Assembly (NCBI RefSeq): GCF_051379705.1
Contig: NZ_CP179868.1
Location: forward strand, 930,001-994,000
DNA from: Ekhidna sp051379705
Lineage (GTDB): Bacteria > Bacteroidota > Bacteroidia > Cytophagales > Cyclobacteriaceae
Reading direction: 5' to 3'
Length of the DNA: 64,000 nucleotides
The notes beneath the pieces are model-generated. The model had not been told where the DNA came from. It saw nothing but the letters and a program-made list of their open reading frames with translations, and searched no databases. Position 1 is the first letter of the stretch, and every line of letters starts with the position of its first letter. A program made the translations under genes and the position numbers. This document shows, one piece after another, positions 23,027 to 33,208 of the stretch.

Positions 23027-25459
23027 ATGCTAAAGAACTATTTCAATGTTGCCTTGCGCAACTTATTCAAACACAAGTTCTACTCATTGATCAATATTCT
23101 GGGGCTGTCAATTGGATTGACATGCTTCCTGATGATCTCACTTTATGTGGTAGACGAATTAAGCTACGACACATTTCATTCTGATTCAGATCGAATCTAC
23201 CGCATGGATTTCAGCGGTGTACTCAATGGATCAGAATTCGTTACCGCTTTGGCAAGTGCGCCTGCGGGACCTACCATGCCGAAGGAATTTCCAGAGGTGG
23301 AAGCATCCACACGACTCAGAGGTTCAGGTAACTGGACCATTCGAAAAAAAGAAGAGACCAATGCATACAATGAAGATGACGTAGTTTTCGTGGATGCTAA
23401 TTTCTTCACATTCTGGGATTTTAATTTGGTCAAAGGCGATGCAAAAACATGCCTTGAAAGACCAAATACTCTGGTAATCAGTCAATCTGCTGCTCAAAAA
23501 ATCTTTGGTGAGGATGATCCGCTTGGAGAAATCGTAGTGATGGATAATGATGAAGACTGGGAAATAACCGGCATCTATCAAGACATGCCTTCAAACTCTC
23601 ACTTCAAATATGATATCATGCTCAGTATGGAGAGCAGAGAAGAGGCGAAGCAGACATTTTGGATGAGTTTCAACTTCAACACGTATCTGAAGCTACAAGA
23701 AGGATCAGACCCAAAAGCATTGGAAGCTAAATTTCCTGACCTAATTCAGAAATACATTGGCCCGGAAATTCAACAATTCATGGGTGCGTCGATGGAAGAA
23801 TTTTACGAAGCTGGCAACAGTGCAGGTTTCTACTTATTTCCTCTTGCACATATCCATCTACAGTCAGATAAACTAGGTGAATTGGAAGCAAACGGTGACT
23901 ATAAATATGTAATGATTTTTACAGCCATCGCACTATTTATTCTAATCCTGGCATGCATAAACTTCATGAACTTATCGACTGCAAGATCTGCGGGAAGAGC
24001 AAAAGAAGTAGGCGTTAGAAAGGTGATGGGTGCACACAAAAGCCAGTTGAGAAAGCAGTTTCTTACTGAAGCATTTCTGATCACATTCATTTCAATTCTG
24101 ATCGCATATGCATTGTCATTCTTGCTATTGGGTCAATTCAACACATTGGCAGACAAGGTGATGAACTTTAATAATCTGCTCTCATTCAACTTCATCTTGA
24201 TTATGATTGGGGTGTTGATAACCGTTGGATTCCTGGCCGGAAGTTATCCGGCGTTCTTCCTGTCAAAATTTCGTCCGGTAGAAGTTCTCAAAGGAAAACT
24301 AAACTTGGGTCTCAAAGGTGGTAGTTTGAGAAGTACATTGGTGGTTCTTCAATTTTGCGTAAGCATTATCATGATCATCGGAACGGCGATTGTATATCAA
24401 CAGCTTTCCTACATTCAAAATAAGAAACTTGGGTTTTCTAAGGATCACGTACTTCTCGTTCACAATCCATGGATGATGGGTGACAAGTCAGAATCCTACA
24501 AAAATGAAGCATTGCAATATTCGAATGTGAAATCTGCTACCCTTTCCGGATTCTTACCAGTTCCAAGTAATAACAACAATAACTTATGGTTTCCTGGATC
24601 CAATCCTACAAAAGATGAAAGTTATGTTTTCAGTGAGTTTCGAGTTGATCATGATTACCTGAGTACGCTTGATATAGAAATTAAAGAAGGTCGTGATTTT
24701 TCAAGAGATTTTCCAAGTGATAGCTCCGCAATATTGTTAAATGAAGCTGCAGTGGCGCGACTGGATTGGGACGATGCTATAGGTAAAAAATTATCTACTT
24801 ATGGCGGCTCACAAGAAAATCCAACTGTTGAAACCTACACCGTGATTGGTGTTGTGAAAAACTTCCACTTTCAGAGTTTGAGAAACAGTATTGAACCTTT
24901 ACTCTTCGAATTAGGAAGAAGTCGGGGATTTCTTAGCTTGAAAATAGATACAGAAAATATCCCTGCTACGATCGATTTCCTGGAGAATAAATGGGTTGAA
25001 TTTGCACCAGGACAACCATTCGAGTACAGCTTCCTAGATCAACGCTTTAACGACATGTATGAGAGTGAGCAAAAGCTTGGCAACATATTCGGTGTCTTTG
25101 CCTTCCTTGCAATATTCATTGCTTGTCTCGGATTGTATGGTCTCGCTGCATTTACGGCTGAGCAACGCAGAAAGGAAATCGGGGTAAGAAAAGTATTGGG
25201 CGCTTCTATCATGAGCATCATCACACTGCTTTCCAAAGAATTTTTAAAGTTGGTAGGCATTGCCTTTTTAATTGCTGCTCCTATCTCCTACTACTTCATG
25301 AATGAGTGGCTTCAGGATTTTGAAAACAGGACAAATATCAACTTCATGATTTTCATATTGGCTGGTGTAATAGCTCTGGTGATTGCATGGTTCACCATGA
25401 GCTTCCAGTCATGGAATGCGGCAAGGGTCAACCCAGCCAAGTCATTAAAGGACGAATGA
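23027..25459 (+). CDS. FtsX/MacB-type ABC transporter permease
   Basis: 810 residues with the duplicated MacB_PCD-FtsX layout of Bacteroidota. An N-terminal helix (SLINILGLSIGLTCFLMISL) is followed by a periplasmic domain (about 45-280) and three helices from about 290 to 420 with the FtsX core (ACINFMNLSTARSAGRAKEVGVRKVMGAHKSQL, given in part). A second copy follows: helix near 440, periplasmic domain about 465-670 and a final three-helix FtsX domain (FTAEQRRKEIGVRKVLGAS). It ends ARVNPAKSLKDE, as is typical. Such permeases work with a MacB/LolD-like ATPase in lipoprotein, peptide or toxin export or mechanotransmission. No ATPase gene is in the window. It is a close paralogue of the next gene, and a hairpin terminator follows. 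Confidence 0.93.
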   Translation: MLKNYFNVALRNLFKHKFYSLINILGLSIGLTCFLMISLYVVDELSYDTFHSDSDRIYRMDFSGVLNGSEFVTALASAPAGPTMPKEFPEVEASTRLRGSGNWTIRKKEETNAYNEDDVVFVDANFFTFWDFNLVKGDAKTCLERPNTLVISQSAAQKIFGEDDPLGEIVVMDNDEDWEITGIYQDMPSNSHFKYDIMLSMESREEAKQTFWMSFNFNTYLKLQEGSDPKALEAKFPDLIQKYIGPEIQQFMGASMEEFYEAGNSAGFYLFPLAHIHLQSDKLGELEANGDYKYVMIFTAIALFILILACINFMNLSTARSAGRAKEVGVRKVMGAHKSQLRKQFLTEAFLITFISILIAYALSFLLLGQFNTLADKVMNFNNLLSFNFILIMIGVLITVGFLAGSYPAFFLSKFRPVEVLKGKLNLGLKGGSLRSTLVVLQFCVSIIMIIGTAIVYQQLSYIQNKKLGFSKDHVLLVHNPWMMGDKSESYKNEALQYSNVKSATLSGFLPVPSNNNNNLWFPGSNPTKDESYVFSEFRVDHDYLSTLDIEIKEGRDFSRDFPSDSSAILLNEAAVARLDWDDAIGKKLSTYGGSQENPTVETYTVIGVVKNFHFQSLRNSIEPLLFELGRSRGFLSLKIDTENIPATIDFLENKWVEFAPGQPFEYSFLDQRFNDMYESEQKLGNIFGVFAFLAIFIACLGLYGLAAFTAEQRRKEIGVRKVLGASIMSIITLLSKEFLKLVGIAFLIAAPISYYFMNEWLQDFENRTNINFMIFILAGVIALVIAWFTMSFQSWNAARVNPAKSLKDE

Positions 25460-25480
25460 TTTCACCTACTCTACTATGAT

Positions 25481-25508
25481 GGCTCACTCTCACTGAGAGT
25501 GGGCCTTT
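25481..25508 (+). terminator. Probable terminator after the first permease gene
   Basis: GGCTCACTCTC-ACT-GAGAGTGGGCC forms a long stem; only a short T-run (CCTTTG) follows, so its strength is uncertain. Confidence 0.5.
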
Positions 25509-25520
25509 GTAGAAGCAACG

Positions 25521-25550
25521 TTTGTACTGTGATATGCATCAATACCTTTA
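25521..25550 (+). promoter_or_regulatory. Candidate promoter of the second permease gene
   Basis: TTTG at 25521-25524, an 18-nt spacer and TACCTTTA at 25543-25550 fit the Bacteroidota -33/-7 pattern with one mismatch. The predicted start would leave a leader of about 10 nt. Confidence 0.4.
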
Positions 25551-25566
25551 ACTAACTTCTACTACA

Positions 25567-27999
25567 ATGCTAAAAAACTACTTCAATATTGCGTTGAGAA
25601 ACATTCTCAAGCATAAGTTCTATTCACTTTTAAATGTGATAGGACTATCAATTGGATTGGCATGTTTCATGCTCATTTCGCTCTTCGTAAAAGATGAGCT
25701 CAGTTACGACTCACACTTTGAAGGAGCTGATCGAATCTATCGCGTAGATTTTGCTGCAACACTCAATGGCTCAGATCATATCTCTGCAGCTGTAGGAGCT
25801 CCCACCGCACTGGCCTTGAAAACGGATTATCCGGAAGTTGAAGACGCTTTGCGTTTCCGAAATAGTGGTAACTGGTTTGTGAAAAGGAAAGGGCAAACAG
25901 AGACTTTCAAAGAAGAGCATGTAGCCATGGCTGATTCTAACTTCTTTAAGTTCTTCTCACTTGACCTTATCTACGGAGACATAGAGACAGCTCTCAATAG
26001 ACCCAACACATTGGTTATGGATCTGACAACATCCAAAAAGATATTTGGAGATATAAATCCTGTTGGTGAAGTATTGGTACTAGATAATCAGGACGACTAT
26101 GAGGTAGCGGGAGTCTACGCCGACATCCCAGACAATACACACTTTCATCACAACATGATGCTGTCCATGAGCACATTTGATTGGGCCAATAACCAAAACT
26201 GGTTAAGCACAAATTTCAATACATACGTGAAACTAAAGGAAGGCATAGCTGGAGAAGCGCTCGAAGCAAAGTTTCCGGATATGATACAAACCTATTGTGC
26301 TCCATTGATAGAGCAATTCTTAAACATGAATATGGAAGAGTTCAAAAACAGTGGAAACGCTGTGGGATTCTCTCTTTTCCCAATGACAGAAATTCACCTC
26401 GCCTCAGACAAAGACAGTGATCTTGAAGCAAATGGTGACATTAAATATGTCTTTATCTTTTCAGCTGTGGGCTTATTCATTCTAGTATTAGCCTGTATCA
26501 ATTTCATGAACCTGGCCACTGCTCGATCTGCCAATCGCGCCAAGGAAGTTGGAGTCAGAAAAGCTATGGGCGCACGAAAGAAACAATTGATTAATCAGTT
26601 TGTATCAGAAGCACTCTTAATCTCGGTTTTAGCATTTATCATTTCTTATGTGATCTCATTCATTGCAGTACCCTCTTTCAATACACTTGCGGGTAAGGAG
26701 CTAAGTTTTATTACACTTTTAGATGGCTCTTTCGTATTATTTATGCTGGGAGTAATGATTCTTGTTGGACTGCTGGCCGGTAGTTATCCTGCATTTTACA
26801 TGTCGATGTTTAAGCCGGTGGAAGTGCTGAAAGGAACAGTAAGACAAGGCATAAAAAGTGGACCCATCCGAAGTGCATTAGTGATTTTCCAATTCGCTAT
26901 TTCCATTATCATGATCATTGGAACCGCTATAGTATTTGATCAGCTGTCATTTATCCAAAACAAAAAGTTGGGATACGAAAAAGATCAAATTTTGATGGTA
27001 AATGATGCATGGATTCTCCGCGACCAAGTAGATGCGTACAAGGAAGAAGCATCAAGAAATGCCAACGTGATGAGCAGTACGATTGCAAGTTTCACCCCAA
27101 TGGGCAACACAAACAACTCTGACCTCTATTTCAAAAATGCAAGTGCTGCCTCGGATGAAAGTCTGGTTATAAGTATTGCCGTAGTGGATCATGATTTCGT
27201 TAACACAATGGAAATTGAAGTGAATGAAGGTAGATACTTCTCTGAGGAATTTGCGAGTGATTCTATGGCCGTATTAATTAATGAAACAGCTGCTAGAAAC
27301 TTCGGATATGAGTCTCCAATCGGATCCAGTATTTACAAGTATGGCGGATCCAATGAAAATCCTGTAGTTGAAGGATATAAAATCATTGGTGTAGTTAGTG
27401 ACTTCCACTTCAAATCGCTCAGAAACAACATTGAACCGTTAGTAATGCATCTGGGACAGAATTCTGGTTTTGCATTATTCAAAATCCAAATGGAAAATGC
27501 TGACGCAACCATCGATCATTTGGAAGCCACTTGGGACAAGTTTGTTCCTGGACAGCCATTCGAATATCAATTCATGAATCAGCAATTCAATGCCATGTAT
27601 GAAGCTGAAAACAAGGTCGGAGAAATTTTTACAGTTTTTGCCGTCTTAACCATTTTTATAGCTTGTCTTGGATTATTTGGTTTAGCCGCGTTCACGGCGG
27701 AGCAAAAGACCAAAGAGATTGGAATTCGAAAGACACTTGGAGCTTCGATTCCAAGTATCGTCAATTTGCTTTCTAAAAACTTTCTGAAACTCATATTCAT
27801 CGCGCTGGTTATTGCGATACCCATTGCATCATTTGCTATGAACTATTGGCTTGAGGAGTTCGCCTATCGAACAAACCTGAAACCTTCTACCTACATCATA
27901 TCAGGAGTTATCGCTATTTCCATTGCATGGATCACGATCAGTTTTCAATCATGGAAAGCGGCACGAGTAAATCCTGCCAAATCATTGAAAGATGAATAA
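25567..27999 (+). CDS. FtsX/MacB-type ABC transporter permease, tandem paralogue
   Basis: 810 residues, the same length and architecture as the gene ending at 25459. Highly similar blocks include NYFNIALRNILKHKFYSLLN, ACINFMNLATARSANRAKEV, GSYPAFYMSMFKPVEVLKGT, SIIMIIGTAIVFDQLSFIQ, QPFEYQFMNQQFNAMYE and ARVNPAKSLKDE. Differences are concentrated in the periplasmic domains, as expected for paralogues with different partners or substrates. It has its own candidate promoter and a terminator after the stop, so the pair need not be an operon. No cognate ATPase is nearby; the ATPase must be supplied from elsewhere. Confidence 0.93.
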   Translation: MLKNYFNIALRNILKHKFYSLLNVIGLSIGLACFMLISLFVKDELSYDSHFEGADRIYRVDFAATLNGSDHISAAVGAPTALALKTDYPEVEDALRFRNSGNWFVKRKGQTETFKEEHVAMADSNFFKFFSLDLIYGDIETALNRPNTLVMDLTTSKKIFGDINPVGEVLVLDNQDDYEVAGVYADIPDNTHFHHNMMLSMSTFDWANNQNWLSTNFNTYVKLKEGIAGEALEAKFPDMIQTYCAPLIEQFLNMNMEEFKNSGNAVGFSLFPMTEIHLASDKDSDLEANGDIKYVFIFSAVGLFILVLACINFMNLATARSANRAKEVGVRKAMGARKKQLINQFVSEALLISVLAFIISYVISFIAVPSFNTLAGKELSFITLLDGSFVLFMLGVMILVGLLAGSYPAFYMSMFKPVEVLKGTVRQGIKSGPIRSALVIFQFAISIIMIIGTAIVFDQLSFIQNKKLGYEKDQILMVNDAWILRDQVDAYKEEASRNANVMSSTIASFTPMGNTNNSDLYFKNASAASDESLVISIAVVDHDFVNTMEIEVNEGRYFSEEFASDSMAVLINETAARNFGYESPIGSSIYKYGGSNENPVVEGYKIIGVVSDFHFKSLRNNIEPLVMHLGQNSGFALFKIQMENADATIDHLEATWDKFVPGQPFEYQFMNQQFNAMYEAENKVGEIFTVFAVLTIFIACLGLFGLAAFTAEQKTKEIGIRKTLGASIPSIVNLLSKNFLKLIFIALVIAIPIASFAMNYWLEEFAYRTNLKPSTYIISGVIAISIAWITISFQSWKAARVNPAKSLKDE

Positions 28000-28040
28000 A
28001 AATGATCAGCAGATTCATTACATATTAACAAGTTATCCAC

Positions 28041-28067
28041 AGCCCCGATTCTTCGGGGCTTTTTTTA
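28041..28067 (+). terminator. Rho-independent terminator after the second permease gene
   Basis: AGCCCCGA-TTCT-TCGGGGCT followed by TTTTTT, a compact strong stem, 41 nt after the stop. Confidence 0.85.
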
Positions 28068-28118
28068 TCGAACATCACTTGGCTTTGTGTTATTTTGAAG
28101 AGAATATAAGCCACTCCT

Positions 28119-31100
28119 ATGTACCTGATTTTTGATACGGAAACCACCGGACTTCCTCACAATAAAACTGCTCCTGTCGAGCAAGTGGATAACTGGCCCA
28201 GATTAGTCCAGATAGCGTGGCAGCTTCATGATCATTCAGGAAAATTACTCTCAACTGGCAATCACATCATTAAACCGGAAGGATTCACAATTCCTTTCAA
28301 CGCAGAGAAAATTCATGGCATCTCCACTAAGCGCGCTTTAGAAGTTGGAGAAGATTTAGCAGAAGTTTTGGACATATTTTCTGCGGACGTCAAGCGTGCC
28401 GAGGTTCTTGTTGGTCACAATATAGAATTTGATAATAAGATCATTGGAGCAGAATACATTCGTACCGAAAAAGAAAACCTGCTTGCCGAAGCGAAGAATA
28501 TTGACACGGCGCTGGATACTAAAGAGTTTTGCCAGCTTCAGGGTGGCATTGGTGGACGACTAAAGTCTCCAAAACTGATCGAGCTTTATGAAAAACTTTT
28601 TGGTGAACCATTTGCCGACGCACATGATGCGGCTTATGATGTAGACGCAACAGCCAAAGCCTTTTTTGAATGCTTGAAACGCTCCATCATACCCACTATT
28701 GATAACACCAAACCTGAAGATATTACTTATGAAGCTCCTGACTTGGATGACGCCAATTTCGCTACTAAGAGGGAAGCATCAACAGGCAAAATAGGCACTG
28801 AAGAAGTAAAGGCAGAAGATATCAAAGGGGTCTTTTGCCACCTTCACGGACATTCGCAATTCTCTGTACTACAAGCCACACCGGATGTAGGAGCAATTGT
28901 CGCCAAAGCTAAGTCTATGGACATGCCTGCTGTTGCGATGACAGATCTCGGCAATATGTTCGGTGCGTTTAAGTTTGTCAAAGCAGCAAAAGGAGCCGGC
29001 ATCAAACCCATTATAGGATGTGAGTTTTATGTAGCGGAAGAAAGACAGAAACTTCAGTTCACCAAGGACAATCCTGATAAGCGCTTCAAGCAACTCCTGC
29101 TAGCTAAGTCGAAAAAGGGATATGAAAACTTGATCAAGCTTAGTTCAATCGCCTACAAAGAAGGGAATTATGGACTCTTTCCGCGAATAGATAAAGCCCT
29201 CATTGAACAATATAAAGAAGATTTGATTGCCTTAAGCGGCAGCTTAGGAGGCGAAATACCACATTTAGTATTAAACGTTGGTGAAACGCAAGCAGAAGAG
29301 GCACTGATATATTGGAAGAATCTATTTGGTGAAGATTTCTACCTTGAAATCAATCGTCACGGACTAGAAGAGGAGAATCGACTGAATGAAATCCTTGTTG
29401 ATTTTGCTCGAAAACATGACATCAAACTCGTTGCCGCAAATGAGTACTTCTATTTGGGGCAAGAAGAAGCCAAAGCCCATGATGTACTAATTTGTATCAA
29501 AGAGAACGAAAAGCAAAGCACACCGATAGGTAGAGGTCGTGGATTCAGACCAGGCCTACCAAACGATAACTATTACTTCAAATCGCAGCAAGAAATGAAG
29601 GAATCGTTTGGCGACATCCCTGATGCAATTGAAAATATTTCAAAGCTTATAGATAAAGTGGAAGAGTACACGCTGGAAAGAGATGTGTTGCTACCGGCTT
29701 TTGATATCCCTGAGGAATTCATTGATTCTGAAGATGAAAAAGATGGTGGGAAGCGTGGAGAGAATGAATACTTAAAACACCTCACCTATCAAGGTGCAGA
29801 AAAGCGTTATGATGAAATTACCGACGAAATTCGTGAACGAATCGATTTTGAGCTCGAAACCATAGCGAATACAGGCTATCCTGGCTACTTCCTTATTGTA
29901 CAGGACTTCACAGCCAAGGCTCGTGAAATGGGTGTAGCAGTTGGACCGGGAAGGGGATCAGCCGCTGGATCTGTAGTCGCCTACTGCATTGGGATTACTA
30001 ATGTCGACCCGATAGCTTATGATCTCCTGTTTGAGCGTTTCCTAAACCCAGATCGTGTATCACTGCCCGATATTGATATCGATTTCGACAATGAAGGACG
30101 TGAAAAAGTAATCAACTATGTGATAGATAAGTATGGAAAGGATCAGGTAGCCCAAATCATTACCTACGGTACAATGGCTCCAAAATCTGCAATTCGTGAC
30201 GCAGGAAGGGTGATGGAACTGCCGCTTCCAGAAACAGACGCTATTGCAAAATTGGTTCCTGAACAACCTGGAGCTAAGTTTTCAAAAATCTTCGATGAGG
30301 TAAAAGAATTAGAAGATCTTAAGAAAGGAAAAGACCTTCCTTCACAAGTCTTGAATCAAGCGATTGTTTTAGAGGGTTCATTAAGAAATATTGGAGTTCA
30401 TGCATGTGGTGTAATTATTACGCCAGACGACATGAGCAACTTTGTTCCTCTTGCCAAGCAAAAAGATTCCGAAATGATGGTCACCCAGTTCGACAACAGT
30501 GTGGTCGAGTCAGCTGGCATGCTCAAAATGGACTTTTTAGGACTTAGGACACTATCCATCATAAAAACTGCCATAGAGAACGTTGAAAAAAGGCATGGAA
30601 TCAAAATCGACATTGATGAGATTCCGCTAGATGATCAAAAGACCTATGAATTGTATCAACGTGGTGAAACCAATGGTACTTTTCAGTTTGAATCTCCTGG
30701 TATGCAAAAGCACCTTCGTGCACTTAAGCCCGATAAGTTTGAGGATTTAATTGCAATGAACGCACTCTATCGTCCAGGACCGATGGAGTACATTCCAAAC
30801 TTCATTGCCAGAAAACATGGCAAAGAGAAAATCAGCTACGACATACCTGAGATGGAAGAATATCTGTCTGAAACGTATGGAATCACAGTTTATCAAGAGC
30901 AAGTAATGCTTCTCTCCCAATCGCTTGCAGGCTTCACAAAAGGTGAGGCTGATGTATTGCGAAAAGCAATGGGTAAAAAGAAGCGAGATGTTTTGGATGA
31001 GATGAAGCCAAAATTCATAGAGCAAGCCAAAGCCAAAGGTCATCCGGAAGATAAGCTCGAAAAAGTATGGACAGACTGGGAAGCATTTGCTGCTTACGCC

Positions 31101-32351
31101 TTTAACAAGTCTCACAGTACATGCTATTCAGTGGTAGCCTACCATACCGGATACCTTAAAGCCAACTACCCTGCTGAGTACATGGCTTCCGTACTTACTC
31201 ACAATCAGAGCAGCATTGATAAGGTGAGCTTCTTTATGGAAGAATGTAAAAACAGAAGTATTCCCGTACTCGGCCCACATGTGAATGAATCTGCAAAAGA
31301 TTTCGCCGTTAATACAGATGGCGAAATTCGCTTTGGGATGGGTGCGATTAAAGGAACTGGTGAATCTGCTGTACAGGCCATCATTGAAGAAAGAGACGAA
31401 AAGGGACCATTCTCAGACATCTTTGATTTTGCTAAAAGAGTAAACCTTCGAACCGTCAATAAAAAATCATTTGAAAGCTTAGCCAAAGCCGGCGGGTTTG
31501 ATTGCTTTGAAGAGTTTCACAGGCGTCAATATGTTGAGCCTGATGACGAGGGATCATCACTTATTGAAAAGTCTATCCGCTACGCCAATCGTATGCAGGA
31601 AGAAGAGGCCAGCAATCAATCCTCATTGTTTGGTGGTGCTTCCGGAACAGACATTACCAAGCCAAAGGTGGGGCGGATCGAGCCATACGGTGATATTGAA
31701 AAACTCAATATCGAAAAGGAAATGGTGGGCCTATACATCTCAGGGCATCCATTGAATCAATTCAAATTTGAAATGGATCATTTGACCAATGCGGGTATTC
31801 ACCAGCTATCAGAACCTGAGAAGCTACAAGGAAGAGAAATACGTATAGGCGGAATTGTGAGTGATGTACAACATCGAACCTCTAAAAAGGGAAATCCATT
31901 TGGTCAGTTTACGCTGGAAGATTTCAATGACAATTACACGTTCTACCTCTTTTCTCAGGACTACCTAAAGTTTAAACCCATGTTGGAGAAAGGATGGTTT
32001 TTGTATCTCACAGGAAACATTCAAAACAGGTGGAACAGTGAGGAACTGGAATTTAAAATCCAAAACATCGAACATTTAAGTGAGATTCGAGAAAAAATGA
32101 CCAGGGGACTTGAGCTAAAAATGCGCTTAGAAGATGTAAATGCAATTATTGTTGATGAAGTCGAACGTATTGCAGAAAAATTTCCGGGTAAGTCTTTGCT
32201 GAAAATGTCGCTGGTAGGAGTTTATGAAAATCGAGCGATAAACCTCGAAATGCTTAGCAGAAAGTTCACTATTGACCCCACGGACGAGTTAATCAAGGAA
32301 TTGCAAGGAATAGAAGAGCTTCATTTTAGAGTATTGCTCCAAAAAAACTAA
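28119..32351 (+). CDS. dnaE: DNA polymerase III alpha subunit with N-terminal proofreading exonuclease
   Basis: 1410 residues against about 1160 for E. coli DnaE; the extra length is an N-terminal DnaQ-like exonuclease (about 1-195). Its ExoI (FDTETTG), ExoII (GHNIEFDN) and ExoIII (DAHDAAYDVDAT) motifs hold the acidic active-site residues. A PHP domain begins near 235 (HLHGHSQFSVLQA), followed by the C-family polymerase core. The core contains PGRGSAAGSVVAYCIGIT and the catalytic PDIDIDFDNEGRE near 650, then YRPGPMEYIPNFIARKHG and FNKSHSTCYSVVAY. A likely beta-clamp-binding motif (QSSLFG) is near 1166 and an OB fold follows (IRIGGIVSDVQHRTSKKGNP). It is the chromosomal replicase; the exonuclease fusion is, as I recall, common in this phylum. 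It is followed by trxA. Confidence 0.98.
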   Translation: MYLIFDTETTGLPHNKTAPVEQVDNWPRLVQIAWQLHDHSGKLLSTGNHIIKPEGFTIPFNAEKIHGISTKRALEVGEDLAEVLDIFSADVKRAEVLVGHNIEFDNKIIGAEYIRTEKENLLAEAKNIDTALDTKEFCQLQGGIGGRLKSPKLIELYEKLFGEPFADAHDAAYDVDATAKAFFECLKRSIIPTIDNTKPEDITYEAPDLDDANFATKREASTGKIGTEEVKAEDIKGVFCHLHGHSQFSVLQATPDVGAIVAKAKSMDMPAVAMTDLGNMFGAFKFVKAAKGAGIKPIIGCEFYVAEERQKLQFTKDNPDKRFKQLLLAKSKKGYENLIKLSSIAYKEGNYGLFPRIDKALIEQYKEDLIALSGSLGGEIPHLVLNVGETQAEEALIYWKNLFGEDFYLEINRHGLEEENRLNEILVDFARKHDIKLVAANEYFYLGQEEAKAHDVLICIKENEKQSTPIGRGRGFRPGLPNDNYYFKSQQEMKESFGDIPDAIENISKLIDKVEEYTLERDVLLPAFDIPEEFIDSEDEKDGGKRGENEYLKHLTYQGAEKRYDEITDEIRERIDFELETIANTGYPGYFLIVQDFTAKAREMGVAVGPGRGSAAGSVVAYCIGITNVDPIAYDLLFERFLNPDRVSLPDIDIDFDNEGREKVINYVIDKYGKDQVAQIITYGTMAPKSAIRDAGRVMELPLPETDAIAKLVPEQPGAKFSKIFDEVKELEDLKKGKDLPSQVLNQAIVLEGSLRNIGVHACGVIITPDDMSNFVPLAKQKDSEMMVTQFDNSVVESAGMLKMDFLGLRTLSIIKTAIENVEKRHGIKIDIDEIPLDDQKTYELYQRGETNGTFQFESPGMQKHLRALKPDKFEDLIAMNALYRPGPMEYIPNFIARKHGKEKISYDIPEMEEYLSETYGITVYQEQVMLLSQSLAGFTKGEADVLRKAMGKKKRDVLDEMKPKFIEQAKAKGHPEDKLEKVWTDWEAFAAYAFNKSHSTCYSVVAYHTGYLKANYPAEYMASVLTHNQSSIDKVSFFMEECKNRSIPVLGPHVNESAKDFAVNTDGEIRFGMGAIKGTGESAVQAIIEERDEKGPFSDIFDFAKRVNLRTVNKKSFESLAKAGGFDCFEEFHRRQYVEPDDEGSSLIEKSIRYANRMQEEEASNQSSLFGGASGTDITKPKVGRIEPYGDIEKLNIEKEMVGLYISGHPLNQFKFEMDHLTNAGIHQLSEPEKLQGREIRIGGIVSDVQHRTSKKGNPFGQFTLEDFNDNYTFYLFSQDYLKFKPMLEKGWFLYLTGNIQNRWNSEELEFKIQNIEHLSEIREKMTRGLELKMRLEDVNAIIVDEVERIAEKFPGKSLLKMSLVGVYENRAINLEMLSRKFTIDPTDELIKELQGIEELHFRVLLQKN

Positions 32352-32406
32352 TTGTCAAGGGAACAACAAACAGCTGTTTTATCAAAAGAGAATAAACTAT
32401 TCAAAT

Positions 32407-32414
32407 TACTTTTG
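32407..32414 (+). promoter_or_regulatory. trxA: Candidate -7 box of trxA
   Basis: TACTTTTG matches TAnnTTTG and lies 42 nt upstream of the trxA ATG. The -33 position has no clear TTG. Confidence 0.4.
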
Positions 32415-32455
32415 TGTTCGAATCACAAGCAATCAAAAATTTCAATAATAATACA

Positions 32456-32779
32456 ATGGCAAAAGCAGTAGAAATTACGGATAGCAACTTTGAAGAAATC
32501 ATCAATTCAGATCAACCTGTTCTTGTTGATTTTTGGGCAGAGTGGTGCGGTCCATGTAAAATGATCGGACCTGTAGTAGAAGAACTAGCAGGAGATTTTG
32601 AAGGTAAAGCAGTTATCGGAAAAGTAGATGTGGATGCAAATCCTGAAGTATCGGCCAAGTTCGGTATCCGATCAATCCCAACTTTGTTGGTTTTCAAAAA
32701 TGGAGAAATAGTAGACAAGCAGATTGGAGCAGTTCCAAAAACAGTCCTAAGCGACAAACTTACTGCTCAGATGGCCTAA
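32456..32779 (+). CDS. trxA: Thioredoxin
   Basis: 107 residues from the ATG at 32456; a GTG at 32414 would add 14 residues outside the thioredoxin fold and overlaps the -7 box. The active site WAEWCGPCKM (CGPC) is at about 28-37, and the cis-proline loop RSIPTLLVFKNG is near 75. Standard length and no signal, so it is cytosolic: a general disulfide reductase served by thioredoxin reductase, which is not in the window. It lies 104 bp after dnaE and has its own -7 box and a terminator, so it is likely monocistronic. Confidence 0.97.
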   Translation: MAKAVEITDSNFEEIINSDQPVLVDFWAEWCGPCKMIGPVVEELAGDFEGKAVIGKVDVDANPEVSAKFGIRSIPTLLVFKNGEIVDKQIGAVPKTVLSDKLTAQMA

Positions 32780-32798
32780 GCATAAAAGCATTCAAATT

Positions 32799-32828
32799 AA
32801 GCCTTGGCTATTTAGTCAGGGCTTTTTT
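32799..32828 (+). terminator. Rho-independent terminator of trxA
   Basis: AAGCCTTG and CAGGGCTT (one mismatch) form a stem around a 10-nt loop, followed by TTTTTTT; it starts 20 nt after the trxA stop. Confidence 0.75.
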
Positions 32829-32843
32829 TATGATCTTTAGTTC

Positions 32844-33206
32844 ATGAAACTCTTTTCGCACTCATCAATCATTCTGCCTGTCAATGATGTTAAAGCCACT
32901 GCAGAATACTACAGAGATAAACTTGGGTTTAATATTTCCTTTCTCTGGCAAGATCCGCCATCCTATGCGGTTGTTAATCGTGACGATGCGGTAGGTTTGC
33001 ATTTTACCTCCAGCGATCACCCGATTGAGGTAGATGATCAAGCTCGACTATACATATTTGTCCATAATGCTGACGAGGTGTATAAAGAGTATCAAAACGC
33101 TGGTGTAAAAATTATCGAACCCATCAACGACACCGATTACCACATGAGAGAATTTGTGATAGCGGATATAAACGGATATAAACTGGTTCTAGGAAAAGGT
33201 CTTTAA
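32844..33206 (+). CDS. VOC (glyoxalase/bleomycin-resistance) family protein
   Basis: 120 residues with one paired beta-alpha-beta-beta-beta module set: SSIILPVNDVKATAEYYRDK at the start, a central strand carrying DAVGLHFT, and REFVIADINGYKLVLG at the end. Candidate metal ligands by position are His 6 or 54 and Glu near 109. VOC proteins cover isomerases, dioxygenases and antibiotic-binding proteins, so no reaction is assigned. It is separated by 2 bp from the downstream sulfotransferase-like gene and probably forms an operon with it and the aminotransferase. Confidence 0.9.
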   Translation: MKLFSHSSIILPVNDVKATAEYYRDKLGFNISFLWQDPPSYAVVNRDDAVGLHFTSSDHPIEVDDQARLYIFVHNADEVYKEYQNAGVKIIEPINDTDYHMREFVIADINGYKLVLGKGL

Positions 33207-33208
33207 CG

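Noticed and set aside
23027..27999. Complete MacAB-TolC type efflux locus
   Set aside because: Only permease subunits are present; no ATPase, MacA or TolC gene is in the window.
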